Source: Haematobia irritans
Lineage: Eukaryota > Arthropoda > Insecta > Diptera > Muscidae
Length of the DNA stretch: 64,000 bases
Direction of reading: 5' to 3'
Assembly: GCF_050003625.1 (NCBI RefSeq)
Contig: NC_134397.1
Span: forward strand, 271,926,070 to 271,990,069
Shown: positions 22,366 through 33,270 of the stretch, piece by piece
Layout: the number at the start of each line of letters is the position of its first letter
How positions within the stretch are numbered: the stretch's first letter is position 1
Program-made: the position numbers and the translations under genes
Notes under the pieces: model-generated
Told to the model about the DNA's origin: nothing
The model's input: the letters and a program-made list of their open reading frames with translations, nothing else
The model's database searches: none

Positions 22366-23013
22366 TATTGTATACATACCTATGCATAAATAAAATTTTC
22401 TACACATGAGATTATATGAATATATTTTTTTTTAAGTTGAACCCCCCCCCGAATTAAAATCCTGGCTACGGCCTTGGTGCACGTGACACGAAATTGTCGT
22501 GAATCACGAAAAATTTCGTGACTCACGCGTGAGTCACGCTGATTGCAACCGCGTGAGTGTGGGTGAGCGTGATTAACAAACCAAAAGTCGTGCGTGAGTC
22601 ACGAAAATAATTTCTTCGTGAGTGTGCGTCAGTAACAAATTTCGGACAAATACGCTCATGAAAAAATCCCGCCTATGGACATAAAACTCTTATGAGATGA
22701 ATTTATTTACAATTTTAGTGACACCTGGGATGTTAAGAGTTTAATAACGCTCTCGATTTTAATTATGCTCATGTTTTCAAACACGTCCCTAAGGTAAATT
22801 AGTCATAAAATTATTCGCGAGTCACGACATTTTTCGTGAGTCACGGTATTTTTCGTGAGTCACGACATTTTGTGCGTGAGTGTGCGTGAGTACAATTTTT
22901 CTTTTCGTGAGAGAGCGTGAGTCCTACGAAACAATATCGTGCGTGAGTAAGGTTTTTCCATCGTGAGTGTGTGTGAGTAAAATATTACTCATGTGCACAC
23001 CTCTAGTTTGTAC

Positions 23014-23354
23014 GTGAAGTGCTTTATTAACATACAGCGAAAAGAGTATCAAAATTCGATGAATGAGATCTGTATCATAATTTTAATTTTATTGGTCCTA
23101 GATTTAAAGCCAGATAGGTCGCTACAAAATGTCTTTATTTTAAAGAAGTCGCATCTTTAGCTCGGAATCAATACCAAATTCCTTAAGGGAATGTCAAAAT
23201 CTTTGGATCAAAGTAAACTCTTTTTTTGAGTGTAGGGTTGACCTTTTTTTGTGTGTAACCTAACCTCGTTGCCACTTTGAATATGATAACAGCAATCATA
23301 TTCATCCTTTACGTTTTTCCATATTGTACAATTGTTTCGATAAGCTGTTATCTG
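23014..23354 (+). other. M1 right arm and short spacer
   Basis: Positions 23014-23232 complete M1 copy e. Positions 23233-23354 hold no feature that I recognise. Confidence 0.5.
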
Positions 23355-23818
23355 CACTGAAAAAAATATTGACCTAATATGGAAGATTATGCAACTTAAT
23401 TTTTAGGAATCAAAATTTACGCAATGCTAAGGACAAAATTCTTTAAAACAATGACATTTTAATTAAAAGAAAGTTTATAATCCTGGCTTCAAAAATTTTT
23501 TCATTAAATCTAGGACACAAATCTTGAAATTTTACGTCTCTCTGGTGAAGTTGTAGGTTTTTGAAGTAAGGCAAATTTTCCTTAAAATAAAGAAAAACAT
23601 TTTTAATTTAAAGAAATCGTCTTTAATTCAACTGACATATTGAATTTTTAAATTTATGATAAAAACGCTTCAAATATAGGCTACGACTTATTTTAAGGAT
23701 TTGCATCTTTGGTTTAAAGTTTTTTTAGCATTAGGAAAACTGTTGTTACTGTGAAGTACATGGCATAATTTGGATTTTGAAATTGGAATTTGTTTGTACA
23801 TAAATACCTTTATTAATA

Positions 23819-25015
23819 ACAGGTTGCCTGACAAGTACCAACCTTTTGTATAGTACCAACCTTCAAATCATTCGTGTCAAAATTTGACGTCTGTAAGTAA
23901 ATTAGTTTGTGAGATAGAGCCTCTTTTGTGAAGCAACTTTTGTTATTGTGAAAAAAAATGGAAAAAAGGAATTTCGTGTTTTGATAAAATACTGTTTTCT
24001 GAGTTTCCGGACTCTGCCCAAGGGAAATCAACAATAATTGATTGGTATGCAAAATTAAAGCGTGGTGAAATGAGCACGGAGGATGGTGAACGCAGTGGAC
24101 GCCCGAAAGAGGTGGTTACCGACGAAAACATCAAAAAAATCCACAAAATGATTTTGAATGACCGTAAAATGAAGTTGGTCGAGATAGCAGAGGCCTTAAA
24201 GATATCAAAGGAACGTGTTGGTCATATCATTCATCAATATTTGGATATACGGAAGCTCTGTGCAAAATGGGTGCCGCGCGAGCTCACATTTGACCAAAAA
24301 CAACAAGGTGTTGATGATTCTGAGCGGTGTTTGCAGCTGTTAACTCGTAATACACCCGAGTTTTTCCGTCGATATGCGACAATGGATGAAACATGGATCC
24401 ATCACTACACTGCTGAGTCCAATCGATAGTAGGCTGAGTGGACAGCGACCGGTGAACCGTCTCCGAAGTGTGGAAAGACTCAAAAGTCCGCTGGCAAAGT
24501 AATGCCTTTGTTTTTTGGGATGCGCATGGAATAATTTTTATCGATTATCTTGAGAAGGGAAAAACCATCAACAGTGACTATTATATGGCGTTATTGGAGC
24601 GTTTGAAGGTCGAAATCGCGGCAAAACGGCCCCATATGAAGAAGAAAAAAGTGTTGTTCCACCAAGACAACGCACCGTGCCACAAGTCATTGAGAACGAT
24701 GGCAAAAATTCATGAATTGGGCTTCGAATTGCTTCCCCACCCACCGTATTCTCCAGATCTGGCCCCCAGCGACGTTGTTCTCAGAAAAGGATGCTCGCAG
24801 GGAAAAAATTTGGCTGCAATGAAGAGGTGATCGCCGAAACTGAGACCTATTTTGAGGCAAAACCAAAGGAGTATTACCAAAATGGTATCAAAAAATTGGA
24901 AGGTCGTAATAATCATTGTATCGCTCATGAAGGGAACTATGTTTAATAATAAAAACGAATTTTGACAAAAAAATGTGTTTTCTTTGTTAGATCGGGGACT
25001 TATCAGCCAACCTGT
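23819..25015 (+). mobile_element. Himar1-like: Himar1-like mariner copy B, deleted
   Basis: TA lies at 23817-23818 and 25016-25017. The right end is intact (GGGGACTTATCAGCCAACCTG-type). The left end keeps only the first bases (ACAGGTTGCCTGACAAGTAC) before a deletion in the leader. At 1197 bp it lacks about 80-90 bp of the full element. Confidence 0.93.
23958..24946 (+). pseudogene. Himar1-like mariner transposase, copy B, inactivated
   Basis: It starts at an ATG in AATGGAAAAAAGG, where the A run is one short and shifts the frame. A deletion of about 50 bp then removes codons of the first helix-turn-helix (TGTTTTCT joins directly to GAGTTTCC). 24070-24429 encodes the second DNA-binding part, the linker WVPREL and the first catalytic Asp (TMDETWIHH), and ends at a nonsense TAG. 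24468-24830 encodes the second Asp (HQDNAP) and third Asp (LAPSD), then shifts frame after a small deletion at the FFLFSDL position. The C-terminal YYQNGIKKLE remains out of frame. All catalytic Asp codons survive, but the gene has at least three independent lesions. Confidence 0.92.
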
Positions 25016-25209
25016 TATATCGAAAATAAAAACTCGATGAATGAAATCTGTATCCAATTTTAATTTTATTGATCCTAGATTTAAATCCAGGGAGGTTCGT
25101 AAAAAATATCTTTATTTTAAAGAAACCGCATCTTTGGCTCGGAATTAATATCAAAATCCTTAAGGGAAGGTCAAAATCTTTGAATCCAAGTAAACTTTTT
25201 TTTTAAATG

Positions 25210-25825
25210 TGCTTCCTTTTGTTGAAGCAGAACTATTTGTCCATAGTATGAGGCATGGAAAAAACGTGCATTCAGTATGTTACCAGAACTTCACAAAACA
25301 ATGAGCATACTAATTTCATACACCAAGTTCTTTGTCAACACAAAGGTGAATATAACACTCAACATTGCCTACAGCGTCCGTTTTTCAAATTCAGTTAAAA
25401 CAACAAATTCGTATTTTTTCGAAAACAATTTTAATGCTTGTTTTCTACAGATCTCTATATTTTAGGAATACGAGGGGATGGTTGATTATATCCATCCACT
25501 CGACCGTTACATTTTTCATTGATTTTTAAATAGTTGTACAAATATTAGTCCAAAAATGCCAATGGGAATTAACAACAGAAATAGCAAACTATGGACATAA
25601 ATATTATTTTAGCTCCCATCCCTTCTCACATATGTGTATGGGCGTCAACCCGAACATAAAACATATTGTATCTTATCGATACTTTAATGCCATAGTATGC
25701 TAAGTCGAAAATAGGAAAGTGATCTACCTTATTTGAAATTGCAATAAAAACGCTTTATATAACTTTTTGGGTAGGTCTGAGTGGTATTTGGAACTTGAAG
25801 ATTTTCCTACTAACATAGTCTTCTT
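25210..25825. other. Unassigned DNA
   Basis: No repeat with a second copy, terminal repeat or credible frame was found. Confidence 0.3.
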
Positions 25826-26066
25826 CACGCAGAGAAGCAATATGATCAACCCAAACATGTTTCAAGAGCAAAATGTTATTTTTAGACGATGTTAACCGTC
25901 GCAGAAATGTTCTTTTCTCGGCAAACATATACATGGTTACCGTAATCAGATACATAATTTTCGAGAATATAACATTTTTGCGACAAACATTTCACATATC
26001 CGCCTTCCAAAAATAACATTTTGCTCTTGAAACATGTTTGAGATGATCATATTACTTCTCTGGGTG
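25826..26066. mobile_element. M8 palindromic MITE, 241 bp
   Basis: The left 65 bp (CACGCAGAGAAGCAATATGA, then CAAACATGTTTCAAGAGC and AAAATGTTATTTTT) recur inverted at the right, ending ATCATATTACTTCTCTGGGT. A short unique loop separates the arms. Single termini of the same family lie near 4880-4902 and 17957-17995. There is no frame. The element would fold as one long hairpin. Confidence 0.75.
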
Positions 26067-27582
26067 TTAGATCACTATGGAATTATTGTATATTTACATA
26101 TCATCGGATTGAAGTGATTTATTTGATTATGAACATTCAGTATCATTAAATAATTATGTACTTGAGATTTAATAAAATTTAATCGTTCAATCGCCATAAA
26201 TGTGTGAGATGGTTTAAAATGAAATTAATAGCAGAAACTGTTTTAGCAATAAAATCAAATGAATTTCGAAAAATGTGCAAAAGTATACTTTGTTCAGTTT
26301 TAATGGATAAACGTATGATCAAAAGAACAATACACGCAAAGAATAAGATATGATTTTTTACATAAGTTTGTAAATTTTTCAAAACATAAAAATTTATATA
26401 TAATTTTTCGTAAATACACTCATAAAATTCATGAAACTTTACATAATATATCCAAAAAATACAGTTTTTCTTCTAGAGTTAGAGGGAGCCACAACATGCA
26501 CTCAGAAAACGTTCCTTCGAAAATAAAGGAAACAAATTTAATCAATTTAGTTTAGCCATTTTATTTCCATTAAGTTATTATATTATTATAGTTCATAAAA
26601 AATAAGGTATGAATTTTACTAACACAAATTTTTTTCAGTTAGGTAATTAAGCGGGTGTTACTGCATATGAATTAAAAAAAAAAACTCTTCCATACTATTT
26701 TTTATAAATCTCTTGTGAAGAACAATACGACTGAAGGACACATATTTGTTACAAAATAATTACTTTTTGTTTAGGGTGTAAAAAGATATCAATACAATTA
26801 TTCTCAGCATATGCGAACAATTCATTCAATTCAGCATTTACTTAATCGCATATCTAAGACGCAGAAATATATTTTAACTTATCGGCAGCATGTCGTCTAG
26901 TTGGAATATATATCGATGCATTATGCCAAATTATCCAACATTCTGTATTTATTTTGGCAATTTAGATGGACGTCATGCTTTTTCGTAAAATTTTAATGTA
27001 GTATGCTGCCTGATAAATCGTCAATATGCCATAATTTTTGGTCTGTGGAAATTATTTGATAACCTGTTTTAATTGTGCAATGCAATTGGCGCTTAGAGGT
27101 GCTAATTCAATTTTAAAAATGTGCATGTAAATCGTGGGTTTCCATTATGTTCAATAGAGGGGATTTGGATTGAAATGGGATAGTGAAAAAAAAACTAATA
27201 ATTCTTGTCAAGTGTTTTGGCTTAGCTCAGATACCTATAAAACAAATTAAGCACAATTGACATTGAACTGGGTTTATACATTTAATGCCTCCGACTGTCT
27301 TTTTTCTCTTAGTTAATAAATATTCAAAGATTGCTTAAAAACAAACTATTGCATATGTAGTAGGCTATTTTTCATTTCTAACACCTTGGCCATGACAATA
27401 ACATGATCCTCATTTATATTGGCCCACATAATTCATATAATCTTTGGTATCCAAATTGAGAGTTGACATCGACTACCACATCACTAAAAAATTGTCGTTT
27501 ATTACACCAAGGTTTCACCACGTTCCTTTTCTCCCGTAGCTTTGTGAAAGTAATATTTTAAAACGATATTACCTGTCAGTTT
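26067..27582. other. Unassigned DNA with one diverged MITE
   Basis: 26504-26777 has CACTCAGAAAACG- and GTTTAGGGTG ends with TA after it, and a TTAGTTTAGCCATTTT block, so it is probably a diverged M2 relative. The stretch 26790-27580 shows no repeat, no frame of note and no RNA-gene signature. Confidence 0.35.
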
Positions 27583-29188
27583 TTATACCCTCTGCCACAC
27601 TGTGGAACAGGGTGTTTGCAACACCCAGAAGGAGACAAGATAGACACATGGTGTCTTTGGCAAAAATGCTCAGGGTGGGCTCCTGAGTCGATATAGCCAT
27701 GTCCGTCTGTCCGTGAACACATTTTTGTAATCAAAGTCTAGGTCGCAGTTTTAGCCCAATCGACTTCAAATTTGGCACAAGTATATGTTTTGGCTCAGAA
27801 TAGAACTCTATTGATTTTGGAAGAAATCGGATCAGATTTAGATATAGCTCCCATATATATTTCGCCCGATATGGACTTATATGGCCCCAGAAGCCAGAGT
27901 TTTGCCCTAATTTGGTTAATATTTTGCACAAGAAGAACAATTAGTACTATAGTCAAGTGTGCCAAATTTTATTGAAATCGGTTAATATTTAGATATAGCT
28001 CCCATATATATCTATCGCCCGATATGGACTAAACGGTCCCAGAAGCCAGAGTTTTACCCCAATTTGGTTGAAAGTTTGCACTAGGAGTACAATTAGTTGT
28101 GTAGTCAAGTGTGCCAAATGTTATTGAAATCGGTGCAGATTTAGATATAGCTCCCATATATATCGTTCGCCCGATTTACACTCATATGACCACAGTGGCC
28201 AATCTTTTACTCCGATTTAATTGAAATTTTGCACAGGGAGTATAATTAGCATTGTAGCTATGCGTGCCAAATTTGGTTGAAATCCGTTCAGATTTATATA
28301 TAGCATATATAGCTTTCGGCCGATTTACACACATATGACCACAGAGGCCAATTTTTTGCTCCGTTGAAATTTTGCACAGGGAGTAGAATTAGCATTGTTG
28401 CTATGCGTGCCAAATTTGGTTGAAATCGGTTCAGATTTAGATATATCTCCCATATATAGCTTTCGCCCGATATGGACTAATACGGTCCCAGAAGCCAGAG
28501 TTTTACCCCAATTTGGTTGCACAAGGAATACAATTAGTAGTGTAGTCAAGTGCGTCAAATTTTGAAATCGGTTCAGATAGCTCCCATATATAGCTTTCGC
28601 CGGATTTACACTAATATGACCTCAGAGGCCAATTTTTTGCTCCGATTTAGTTGACATTTTGCACAGGGAGTAGAATTAGCATTGTTGCTATGAGTGCCAA
28701 ATTTGGTTGAAATCGGTTCAGATTTAGATATAGCTCCCATATATATGTTTTCTGATTTCGACAAAAATGATCAAAATACCAACATTTTTCTTGTAAAATC
28801 GCCACTGCTTAGTCGAAAAGTTGTAAAAATTACTCTAATTTTCTTAAACTTCTAACACATATATATCGAGCGATAAATCATAAATAAACTTTTGCGAAGT
28901 TCCCTTAAAATTGCTTCAGATTTAAATGTTTCTCATAATTTTTTACTAACATTGTGTTCCACCCTAGTGCATTAGTCGACTTAAATTTTGAGTCTATATA
29001 TTTTGTAGAAGTCTATCAAATTCTGTCCAGATCGAGTGATATTCAAAATGTATGTATTTGGGACAAACCTTTACATATAGCACCCAACACATTTAACGGA
29101 TGAGATATGGCATCGAAGATTTAGATCTACAAAGTGGTGCAGGGTATAATATAATTGGCCCCGCCCGACTTTAGACTTTCCTTACTTG
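27583..29188 (+). mobile_element. HINE-2, complete and uninterrupted
   Basis: It starts TTATACCCTCTGCCACACTG and has a GTCCGTCTGTCCGTG block near 27701. About eight 100-155-bp units follow, with ATAGCTCCCATATA and GAAATCGG(T/A)TCAGATTTAG. Its 3' hairpin is around GGCCCCGCCCGAC, and it ends CTTACTTG before a T run. It is the closest uninterrupted relative of HINE-1 and shows what HINE-1 looked like before M5 entered. Confidence 0.85.
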
Positions 29189-30420
29189 TTTAGTATTTGT
29201 TAGTGCAAGTACACTTAAAAACTTTTATGGGACGATCTCAGAGGGGGGACAACATTTGCACTTGGGACCCAGAAATAAAATCCTGCTCGCTTTGCATCCT
29301 TTTGTATGCCACGGAATAAAGAGAAGCAGATTTGTTGTGCTTCTATTTTAATAATGCAGAAATGAATTTCTGGTAAACCTAATTCATTATGCTGAACTAA
29401 TTTCGAAAAAATCTCTACAAAAATGCCCAAATTTATGGAGATTCCCCACCAACTCAGAACCCAACTCAAAAATGTTGTCGTCATCCACTAAAAAATTTCC
29501 CCATTTTGAGGAAAATCCTCAATATTGGCAACACTGTATGTGATTCGGATGTCAAGGCAATCCAAAACGACCATAATATAAAGATTTTATTGAGTGGGTG
29601 AATTTTTTTTAATTCTTGGGTACCAGAAAGTAAGTATTTGTATTTGTTTTGGATGTAATTTGGGAGCTACGGTGTTCCAAAAGTGGACATACCCGCCTTT
29701 TATACAAAAGTTAAAATAAAGAAAAAATAAGATTAAGGGATTGTAGCTATATGAGAAGCTGCACTGTGGTGGTGAAAAAATGATACAACTTGGGAGAAAT
29801 GATTCTCGTGTGTAATTTCCATAAGAAATTAGCATATAAGACCCACATTGAATCACCTCACCCAGCCATATCTTACTAGAGACTATGGAAATGTGGATTA
29901 GCCAACAATGAAACATATGTATAGTCAGGCTTGTAAGATGGGCATTTTCTTTTCAATAGCATAATAATACGAATTCCTTAATCTTCATGTCCAATTAGCT
30001 CGCATTTAAAATTGTTATTAATGTAAAGTAATTGATTTGGACGAAAAACCAGCCTGCGTTGATATCAGGCTGACATAAAAATAAAGTTTAATTAAAAAAA
30101 AATCGCAAACTTTGATTTAACTTTTTTCATTAAATTTAAATCATTGTCCCTCGCCTTAAGCTGTAATTTCTTTGAAGTATGACAAATTTTCGGTAAACTA
30201 AAAACAATATATTTTATTACAATTTTAATGCAAGCTAATTGGACATTTTTTTATTTATTTAAGCGAATACATATATGATGCTTAACTTATACTACAACTA
30301 GTCTCTATTATGAAGAAGTGACTAACCAGTAGTTTATTTATTAACAATCAATAGACTTATAGAAATTAAAATATCCTAGACTAAGCTAGGACAAATTTTC
30401 TTGTAAATTTGTTGTTTCGA
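29189..30420. other. Unassigned DNA with SINE and M1 traces
   Basis: 29655-29700 has a weak SINE-head resemblance (GGGAGCTACGGTGTTCCAAA). 29865-30020 is arm A of a repeat described separately. 30080-30215 has faint M1 words. A minus-strand frame at 29215-29484 (89 codons, starting MTTTFLSWVLSWWGIS) matches nothing I know and has no support beyond its length. Confidence 0.35.
29865..30020 (+). repeat. Inverted-repeat arm A flanking the Jockey relic
   Basis: The block GAGACTATGGAAATGTGGAT through TGTCCAATTAGCTCG recurs inverted at about 31843-31973 (arm B). A diverged direct copy lies at 53284-53460. The arms share 80-100 bp with several differences, and the Jockey-type gag/RT relic lies between A and B. 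Confidence 0.75.
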
Positions 30421-30429
30421 TTGAGCATA

Positions 30430-30711
30430 TCATATGTTAAAACGAGTTAGTAAATCATGTGGTTTGAAACGGCGCAATCTTCTAGGTTGATTGGAAGTTT
30501 GAGGTAAATTACGGGCTTCGCGATTAGTATGGTTCTGTAGGCGGATAAGTTGTTTTTCTGCAATTCTAAAGGTTTCCTCATTGATCGTAGCCATTTTTAA
30601 GTCTCGGTGGAGGTCACTATTTCGGACATACCATGGAGCGTCTACTGCACTTCTAACCTTTGTATTTTCTCGATAGAACTGTTTGCGCACATCCCCATAG
30701 TTGAATGCCAT
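30430..30711 (-). pseudogene. Jockey-type ORF2 C-terminal tail
   Basis: The 93-codon frame contains DAPWYVRNSDLHRDLKMATI followed by an AEKQLIRLQNH region and RRLRRFKPHDL. A 'PWYVRN..L.RDL..P/AT' block close to the stop codon is a well-known signature of the C-terminus of Jockey-clade ORF2 proteins. Polymerase and endonuclease domains are absent upstream, so this is a remnant. Confidence 0.8.
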
Positions 30712-30997
30712 ATAACCCTATTGGTTTTACTGCTTGCTTATGTATTAAGAGTTTATTATCTGTGGACAGGACTGAATTTTTTCCAAATAAACAGCTTAAT
30801 TTGCGTATTTAATATTTAGTTAACAAAATATGTCTCGCTTATGAGACATATATCAATATTTTTTTCATATAAGATGTACCGAAGTTCATCTATGTGTTTT
30901 AAGATTCCATTTGCATTCCATTGCATAATTTTAATTAATGTCTGCATCTATTAGAGTGTATTGAAAACATTCTCCTCTAACAAGCTTAACCGGTCGT

Positions 30998-31835
30998 CTA
31001 AGCTCTTGTTAAACGATTCGATTGACTCCAATTTGAATAGGATTTTTGAAAGAATATTTTCGTGGGTAGCTTTTTGTGCGTTATTTCACAGTACAAATTA
31101 GTTGTTCTGTGTTGATTTGTTTTTGATGCATTTTGCATCATCGTTGGAACTGGTGCATTTATTTGTGGTCCATTATTGTTTTGGACCAGATTTGCAGAGT
31201 TTAGATATCGTTTATTGAGTTTTTGCTTTTGATTGCGCAATTTTTGAAGCTCCTTAGCAACAATACATCCTCTGTAGCTCACAGGATGTTGTTCACCGCA
31301 ATTGCAGCATTTCGGGAGAAAAACGGATGGGTTTTCCCAATTTATGGTTTTATGTTTGCCCGCGCATTTAGCGCACCTTGGTTGTAATTCTTCGTATGAT
31401 TATATCCCTAGCAGTTCTTACACTGGGGAATGGCTTTTGAGTGTTTAGTCGCTTCTATTTTAATAATGCTGTTCAAAATTTGTTTTATTTCATATATATC
31501 TTGTATATTCTCTGACGGATGGAAGCTTAGGATAAATATATTGAGGGGACTCTTATTATAGTGATGCGTTTTATTAAAAGCATTCAAAATATTGAAGCCT
31601 TGTTCTTTCAGATCCGGTATAATATCAATGGGGCTGCAAGAGTGATGAAGGTTCTTCGCTACCACATGTATAGGGCAATCATGTTTGCTTTCATATGAAT
31701 GCCACTGTATGTTATTCTCATTAAGAGCTTTGGTTACTTCTCTGTAATCATTGGCTCCAAACGTTGATATTTTTGAGAGTGATCATCAATTTGTTTTATA
31801 GTGAACCCATTAGAGAATTTTGATTTTATAATATT
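30998..31835 (-). pseudogene. Jockey-type ORF1 (gag-like) nucleic-acid-binding protein, broken
   Basis: ORF1 proteins of Jockey-clade LINEs coat the element RNA. From about 31835 leftward, readable pieces include FSNGFTIKQIDDHSQKYQRL, then VVAKNLHHSCSPIDIIPDLK (31665-31408), the domain before the zinc knuckles. Three CCHC-type knuckles follow: PQCKNC...GYNHTKNY near 31420, RCAKCAGKH near 31375, and KCCNCGEQH near 31310. The piece 31282-30998 carries the end of the third knuckle (YRGC) and a basic, Gln/Asn-rich tail. A stop codon sits in the first knuckle, a frameshift lies between the first and second, and the last Cys of the first is lost. It is non-functional. Confidence 0.82.
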
Positions 31836-31842
31836 ACGAAGA

Positions 31843-31973
31843 GCTAATTGGACATGAAGATAAAGTAATTTGTATTAACAAGCTTTTGAAAAGAAAATGC
31901 CAGATACCCATCTTACAAGCCTGGCTATACATATGTTTCAGTGTCGGCCAATCCACATTTCCATAGTCTCTAC
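31843..31973 (-). repeat. Inverted-repeat arm B
   Basis: Reverse complement of arm A at 29865-30020, with about a dozen differences over 120 bp. It ends at the target duplication of hAT-2. Confidence 0.75.
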
Positions 31974-32494
31974 CAGGGCTGTGGAGTCGAGCCAATTTTG
32001 CTCGACTCCGACTCCAGCATTTTTCATCAGCTTGACTCCGACTCCGGAGTCGACTCCGGGTAATATAACTAAATCTCATTTTAATACCACTAATTTGTAG
32101 TTCTATTGTGGGGGTACCGTAAGTGGATCGATATAAAGTATCGTATTTATTTATGTGTGCAAAAAAAGGTCTTAATTTCACATTAGATGCCAATTGAACT
32201 CTATATTTCAATATATTTTAGGGCAATGTTTAATAAAATAAAATAATGATATAAATACCCATCATAATATGAGAAGATACCAACAGAATATGTATTTGTG
32301 GACCAAAACTATTGATACTATCTCAAATCCTTTAAATTTCTTGCGAGCTATATAAATCTTTATATTCCCATATGCATGAATTTGAATCTGAATCGATTTA
32401 GACAAAATTGTATATACTTCTACAAAATCTATGTACTTAAAATTTAAATCTAACGTTATGGGACGTAACACAATTTTAACAAAAAATAAAAATG

Positions 32495-32750
32495 CAAGGA
32501 AAGTCTAAAGTCAGGTGGGCCGATTATAATGTACTCTGCACAACTTTGTATTTAGATCTACATTTTGATAAAATCTCAAATAAGACTTCTACAATATTCG
32601 GGCAATATTTGGGAAATATTTATAATTGTTTAGACAATGCATTTATGATTCAAAAATGCAAAAATGCATTTAGTATTCATTCATTGAAAAGTTTTAAAAT
32701 TTGAGTAATTTCTACAAGTTTTCGACTTAGCAGTGAGTATCAGTGAGCAT
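32495..32750 (-). mobile_element. HINE 3' end fragment inside hAT-2
   Basis: CAAGGAAAGTCTAAAGTC followed by a degraded hairpin (AGGTGGGCCGATTATAAT) and GTACTCTGCACAACTTTG is the complement of the HINE-1/HINE-2 3' end. The remainder is decayed. Confidence 0.65.
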
Positions 32751-32769
32751 ACAATTTTGGAAAAAATTT

Positions 32770-33270
32770 TGTCTAGTAAATAAAATTCTTTAAAATATTC
32801 TACAGAAACAAAATTTTGACTAAATTTTCTATAGAAATAAAATTTTGACCTAATTTTCTAATAACAAAATCTATTACTATAAAATTTTGGCAAAATTTTC
32901 TATAGATATAAAATTTTGACCAAATTTTCTAATAAAAAATCTATTACTATAAAATTTTGGCAAAATTTTCTATAGAAATAAAATTTTGACTTAAATTTTT
33001 ATAAAAGATAAAATTATGAATAGAAATAAAATTTTGAAAAAAATTTTGTGTAACAAACAAAATTTTACAAAATTTTCTATAGAAATAAAATTTTGTAAAA
33101 TATTCTATAGAAACAAAATTTTTACTCAATAAATAAATGAAATAAAATTTTGACTAAATATTCTATAGAAAAAAATATTTATTATTGAATAAATGTTTTA
33201 TAGAAATAAAATTTTGACAAAATTTTTGATAGAAATAACATTTTGACAAAATTTTCTATAAAAAACAACT
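32770..33270. repeat. 28-bp tandem array, degenerate (in hAT-2)
   Basis: The unit is close to AAAATTTTCTATAGAAATAA plus AATTTTGAC, repeated about 15 times with indels. The same unit occurs in arrays at 39128-39575, 41705-42950 and 50255-50985, in three different element types. Confidence 0.85.

Larger units (their letters stand above)
21179..22476. mobile_element. hAT-1, non-autonomous hAT element
   Basis: A perfect 8-bp target duplication GTGCACGT lies at 21171-21178 and 22477-22484. The termini CAAGGCCGTA and TACGGCCTTG are perfect 10-bp inverted repeats, followed inward by CAGG and a G or C run. The 8-bp duplication and C-A start fit hAT. The 1298-bp interior has no transposase. It holds an M2 copy (21306-21822) and a HINE fragment (about 21895-22365). 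Confidence 0.88.
21164..23005. mobile_element. CGTGAGT-rich hAT-type MITE copy 1, split by hAT-1
   Basis: The target duplication is GTTTGCAC (21156-21163) and GTTTGTAC (23006-23013), one mismatch in 8. The ends AAGAGGTGTGCACGTG and CATGTGCACACCTCTA are inverted repeats with the TAGAGGTG-like start common in hAT elements. Its own sequence (about 540 bp without the insert) is built almost wholly from variants of CGTGAGTCACG, many of them self-complementary. A second copy lies at 51682-52157. Confidence 0.85.
20768..23232 (+). mobile_element. M1 MITE copy e, split by nested hAT elements
   Basis: TA lies at 20766-20767 and 23233-23234. The left end is CACTGAAAAAAATATTTACG, and the right end AAACTCTTTTTTTGAGTG. 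The body is continuous to 21163 (TTTAAACTGGCATTTGTTTG) and resumes at 23006 (GTTTGTACGTGAAG). The gap is exactly the CGTGAGT hAT MITE with its duplicated target. Confidence 0.85.
23355..25209 (+). mobile_element. M1 MITE copy f, split by Himar copy B
   Basis: The left end CACTGAAAAAAATATTGACC begins at 23355 (preceded by TG, not TA). The body runs to 23818 and resumes at 25016 with TCGAAAATAAAAACTCGATG, the M1 right arm. The right end is decayed (TTTTTTTTAAATGTGC). Confidence 0.8.
30380..31840 (-). mobile_element. Jockey-type LINE, internally deleted relic
   Basis: Reading right to left, it holds an ORF1 (gag-like) region and then only the last codons of ORF2. Nearly all of the endonuclease and reverse transcriptase is missing. 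The arrangement gag, then RT C-terminus, on one strand is that of the Jockey clade. It lies between inverted arms A and B. Confidence 0.75.

Noticed and set aside
29215..29484. 89-codon minus-strand frame with hydrophobic start
   Set aside because: No recognisable family. The N-terminal hydrophobic run could mimic a signal peptide by chance.
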